NCBI GenBank assembly: GCA_046760705.1
Contig: JBHIER010000229.1
Location: 1 to 5,934 of the forward strand
Length of the DNA: 5,934 nucleotides
Source: JBHIER01 sp046760705 [NCBI: bacterium]
GTDB taxonomy: Bacteria; JBHIER01; G020348925
Reading direction: 5' to 3'
Part shown: piece after piece, positions 4,686 through 5,934 of the stretch
How positions within the stretch are numbered: position 1 is the stretch's first letter
Layout: each line of letters begins with the position of its first letter
Translations under genes and position numbers: made by a program
Notes under the pieces: generated by a model
The model's input: the letters and a program-made list of their open reading frames with translations, nothing else
What the model was told of the DNA's origin: nothing
Database searches by the model: none

Positions 4686-5762
4686 GTGAAGGAAAAAACC
4701 ACAATTCTCATCGTCGATGATGAGCCCTGTGTGCGCGAGGTGCTGGCTCAATTTTTGAGTCAGAAAGGGTACGGCTGTGTGACTGCAGAGGATGTCCAGG
4801 GTGCGCTGGATACGTTGAAACGGGAGTGCATTCCTCTGGTTATTTCGGATATTCGGATGCCGGGTCTCGACGGGGTTGCCCTTCTCCAGGAGGTGAAAAA
4901 GAGGGAGCCTTTTACTGAGGTGATCATGGCCACTGCCGTTTCTGATACGGCTAAGGCCATTGAAGCGATGAGACTGGGTGCTTACGACTACGTGTTAAAA
5001 CCCTTCAACTTGAGCGGTATAGCGGCCAGTGTTCAGCGGGCTCTGGAGAGAAGGCGTCTTCTCCTCGAGAACGAGGAGTACCGTGATCGTCTGCAGGAGA
5101 AGGTCCGTGAAAAGACGTCCGAACTTGTCGAGAAGAATGTCCGACTCCGCCTCCTCTTTCTCAATGCCATCCAATCTCTGGTGCACACCCTGGAGGCCAA
5201 GGACAAGTATACTGAAGGTCACTCGAGGCGGGTGGCCGAAATAGCTGCTCTCATGGCGAGGCGGCTCCATTTTTCCAATAAAGATGTGGAGAGGCTTCGG
5301 TTGGCTGGCATCCTCCACGACATTGGCAAGATCGGAGTTCGTGAAGCGTATTTGAACAAGCCGGGCAAGCTGACCGCTGAAGAGTACGATATGATAAAGC
5401 AGCACCCGTTGATATCTGAGCGCATTTTGAGGCCCATTGAGGAGTTGCAGGCCATCCTTGGTGACATCAAACACCACCACGAGCGCTATGACGGGGGAGG
5501 CTACCCCTGTGGTTTGGACGGGGAGAAGATACCGATTGGGGCCCGAATCTTGGCCGTGGCCGACTGTTTCGATGCCATGATCTCCCACCGAGCGTATCGA
5601 CCTGCCCTGACCCCTGAGCAGGCGTTGGAGGAGATGAAGAACAACGCCGGCAAGCAGTTTGACCCCCAACTGGTGACAGTCTTCCTGGAGATGTATGAAG
5701 AACTCCCCCAGCTCAGAGACGAGAGCGTCGGAAACAGGTTCTCCCAGGGTGCTCTTTCATGA
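4686..5762 (+). CDS. REC-HD-GYP response regulator, predicted cyclic-di-GMP phosphodiesterase (RpfG-like)
   Basis: The 358-residue product has an N-terminal receiver (about 5-122) with Asp11-Asp12, phospho-acceptor Asp55 in ISDIRMPGLDG, Thr83 and Lys105-Pro106. A charged, heptad-like linker (about 118-160) is probably a coiled coil. The HD-GYP domain (about 165-345) has His179, the HD pair His211-Asp212 in HDIGKIG, His240, HHHERYDGGGYP (263-274) and Asp293 in VADCFDAM. These are the residues that hold the metal centre and define the subfamily, and none is missing, so it should hydrolyse cyclic-di-GMP when phosphorylated. It lies behind a sigma-54 promoter and next to a sigma-54 activator. Its targets are not shown by the sequence; motility, biofilm and surface functions are usual for the family. 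It uses a GTG start. Confidence 0.96.
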   Translation: MKEKTTILIVDDEPCVREVLAQFLSQKGYGCVTAEDVQGALDTLKRECIPLVISDIRMPGLDGVALLQEVKKREPFTEVIMATAVSDTAKAIEAMRLGAYDYVLKPFNLSGIAASVQRALERRRLLLENEEYRDRLQEKVREKTSELVEKNVRLRLLFLNAIQSLVHTLEAKDKYTEGHSRRVAEIAALMARRLHFSNKDVERLRLAGILHDIGKIGVREAYLNKPGKLTAEEYDMIKQHPLISERILRPIEELQAILGDIKHHHERYDGGGYPCGLDGEKIPIGARILAVADCFDAMISHRAYRPALTPEQALEEMKNNAGKQFDPQLVTVFLEMYEELPQLRDESVGNRFSQGALS

Positions 5763-5827
5763 AGGTATCTTTTTACCTTTGACAGGGACGGATACTTCCT
5801 CTGGAATTGACGAAGCGAGGCACAGAG

Positions 5828-5934
5828 ATGTCATCAAAATCGGTATTGGTCATAGATGATGAGAAGGACACGTGTGATCTTTTGCGGATCATGCTGGAGC
5901 GGGAGGGGTTTGTGGTCCAGACCGTGACCAGTGG
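5828..5934 (+). CDS. Receiver-domain protein, N-terminal fragment cut by window end
   Basis: Only 35 codons are visible. They begin MSSKSVLVIDDEKDTCDLL and continue through EREGFVVQTVTS, which is the first strand, acidic pair (Asp10-Asp11) and first helix of a receiver domain. ATG 5828 has GAGG at 5817-5820 with 7 bases of spacing. The gap from the HD-GYP stop is 65 bases, with only a weak hairpin (AAGGTA/TACCTT, 5762-5779, no T-run), so co-transcription is likely. The output domain lies outside the window: it could be another response regulator, a single-domain receiver or the N-terminus of a hybrid kinase. Confidence 0.9.
   Translation, partial: MSSKSVLVIDDEKDTCDLLRIMLEREGFVVQTVTS

Noticed and set aside
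4995-5669. 224-codon minus-strand frame opposite the HD-GYP gene
   Set aside because: It is a shadow frame without recognisable motifs; the + frame is fully conserved.
5762-5779. AAGGTA/TACCTT hairpin after the HD-GYP stop as a terminator
   Set aside because: It has only 6 A/T-rich pairs and no following T-run.
5779-5807. TTGACA-N17-TGGAAT as a separate promoter for the third receiver gene
   Set aside because: The -35 is perfect but the -10 lacks the critical second-position A. The 65-base gap suits co-transcription. It remains a weak possibility.

Overview
The window reads left to right on the + strand, and every convincing gene is on that strand. It looks like a chromosomal segment from an anaerobic or facultatively anaerobic, two-component-rich bacterium. 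A Desulfobacterota-like (former Deltaproteobacteria) or Nitrospirota-like source is my inference. It rests on the oxygen-sensitive two-subunit class I fumarase, the sigma-54 response regulator with its own sigma-54 target promoter, the REC-HD-GYP regulator, and moderately GC-rich genes separated by AT-rich gaps. No rRNA, tRNA, CRISPR array, phage gene or intact insertion sequence is visible.

Region 1 (1-441) is accessory debris. It holds a strong hairpin with a duplicated 5' arm (1-46), the N-terminal part of an addiction-module antitoxin with no toxin after it (60-302), a small palindromic REP-like patch (about 276-288), and five perfect copies of the decamer TTCTTTTGTG plus one decayed copy (361-420). 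The decamer array sits directly in front of the ribosome binding site of the next gene.

Region 2 (442-2507) is a compact metabolic operon. A metallo-beta-lactamase-fold hydrolase overlaps by 4 bases the alpha subunit of a class I fumarate/tartrate-type hydratase, and the beta subunit follows 15 bases later. The alpha subunit carries three candidate iron-sulfur cysteines. The beta subunit carries the substrate-binding half of the active site. Together they should form one [4Fe-4S] hydratase, most likely fumarase.

Region 3 (2508-2987) is a 480-base AT-rich gap with two sigma-70-like promoters, an uncertain 75-codon reading frame, a perfect 13-bp long-range inverted repeat, repeated CTCACA motifs and a leader for the next gene.

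Region 4 (2988-5934) is a signalling locus. An NtrC-type sigma-54 activator (REC-AAA+-Fis HTH) is followed by a 333-base gap. The gap holds a pair of 10-bp perfect palindromes 14 bp apart, an intrinsic-terminator hairpin and a near-ideal -24/-12 sigma-54 promoter. This promoter drives a REC-HD-GYP response regulator, a predicted cyclic-di-GMP phosphodiesterase. A third receiver-domain gene begins at 5828 and runs off the window. The layout suggests a small cascade in which the phosphorylated NtrC-like protein binds the palindromes and switches on the HD-GYP gene, linking a phosphorelay to cyclic-di-GMP turnover. No histidine kinase is present in the window.

I did not find a clearly undescribed system. 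The best candidates for new biology are the palindrome pair plus sigma-54 circuit and the structured gap upstream of the activator.
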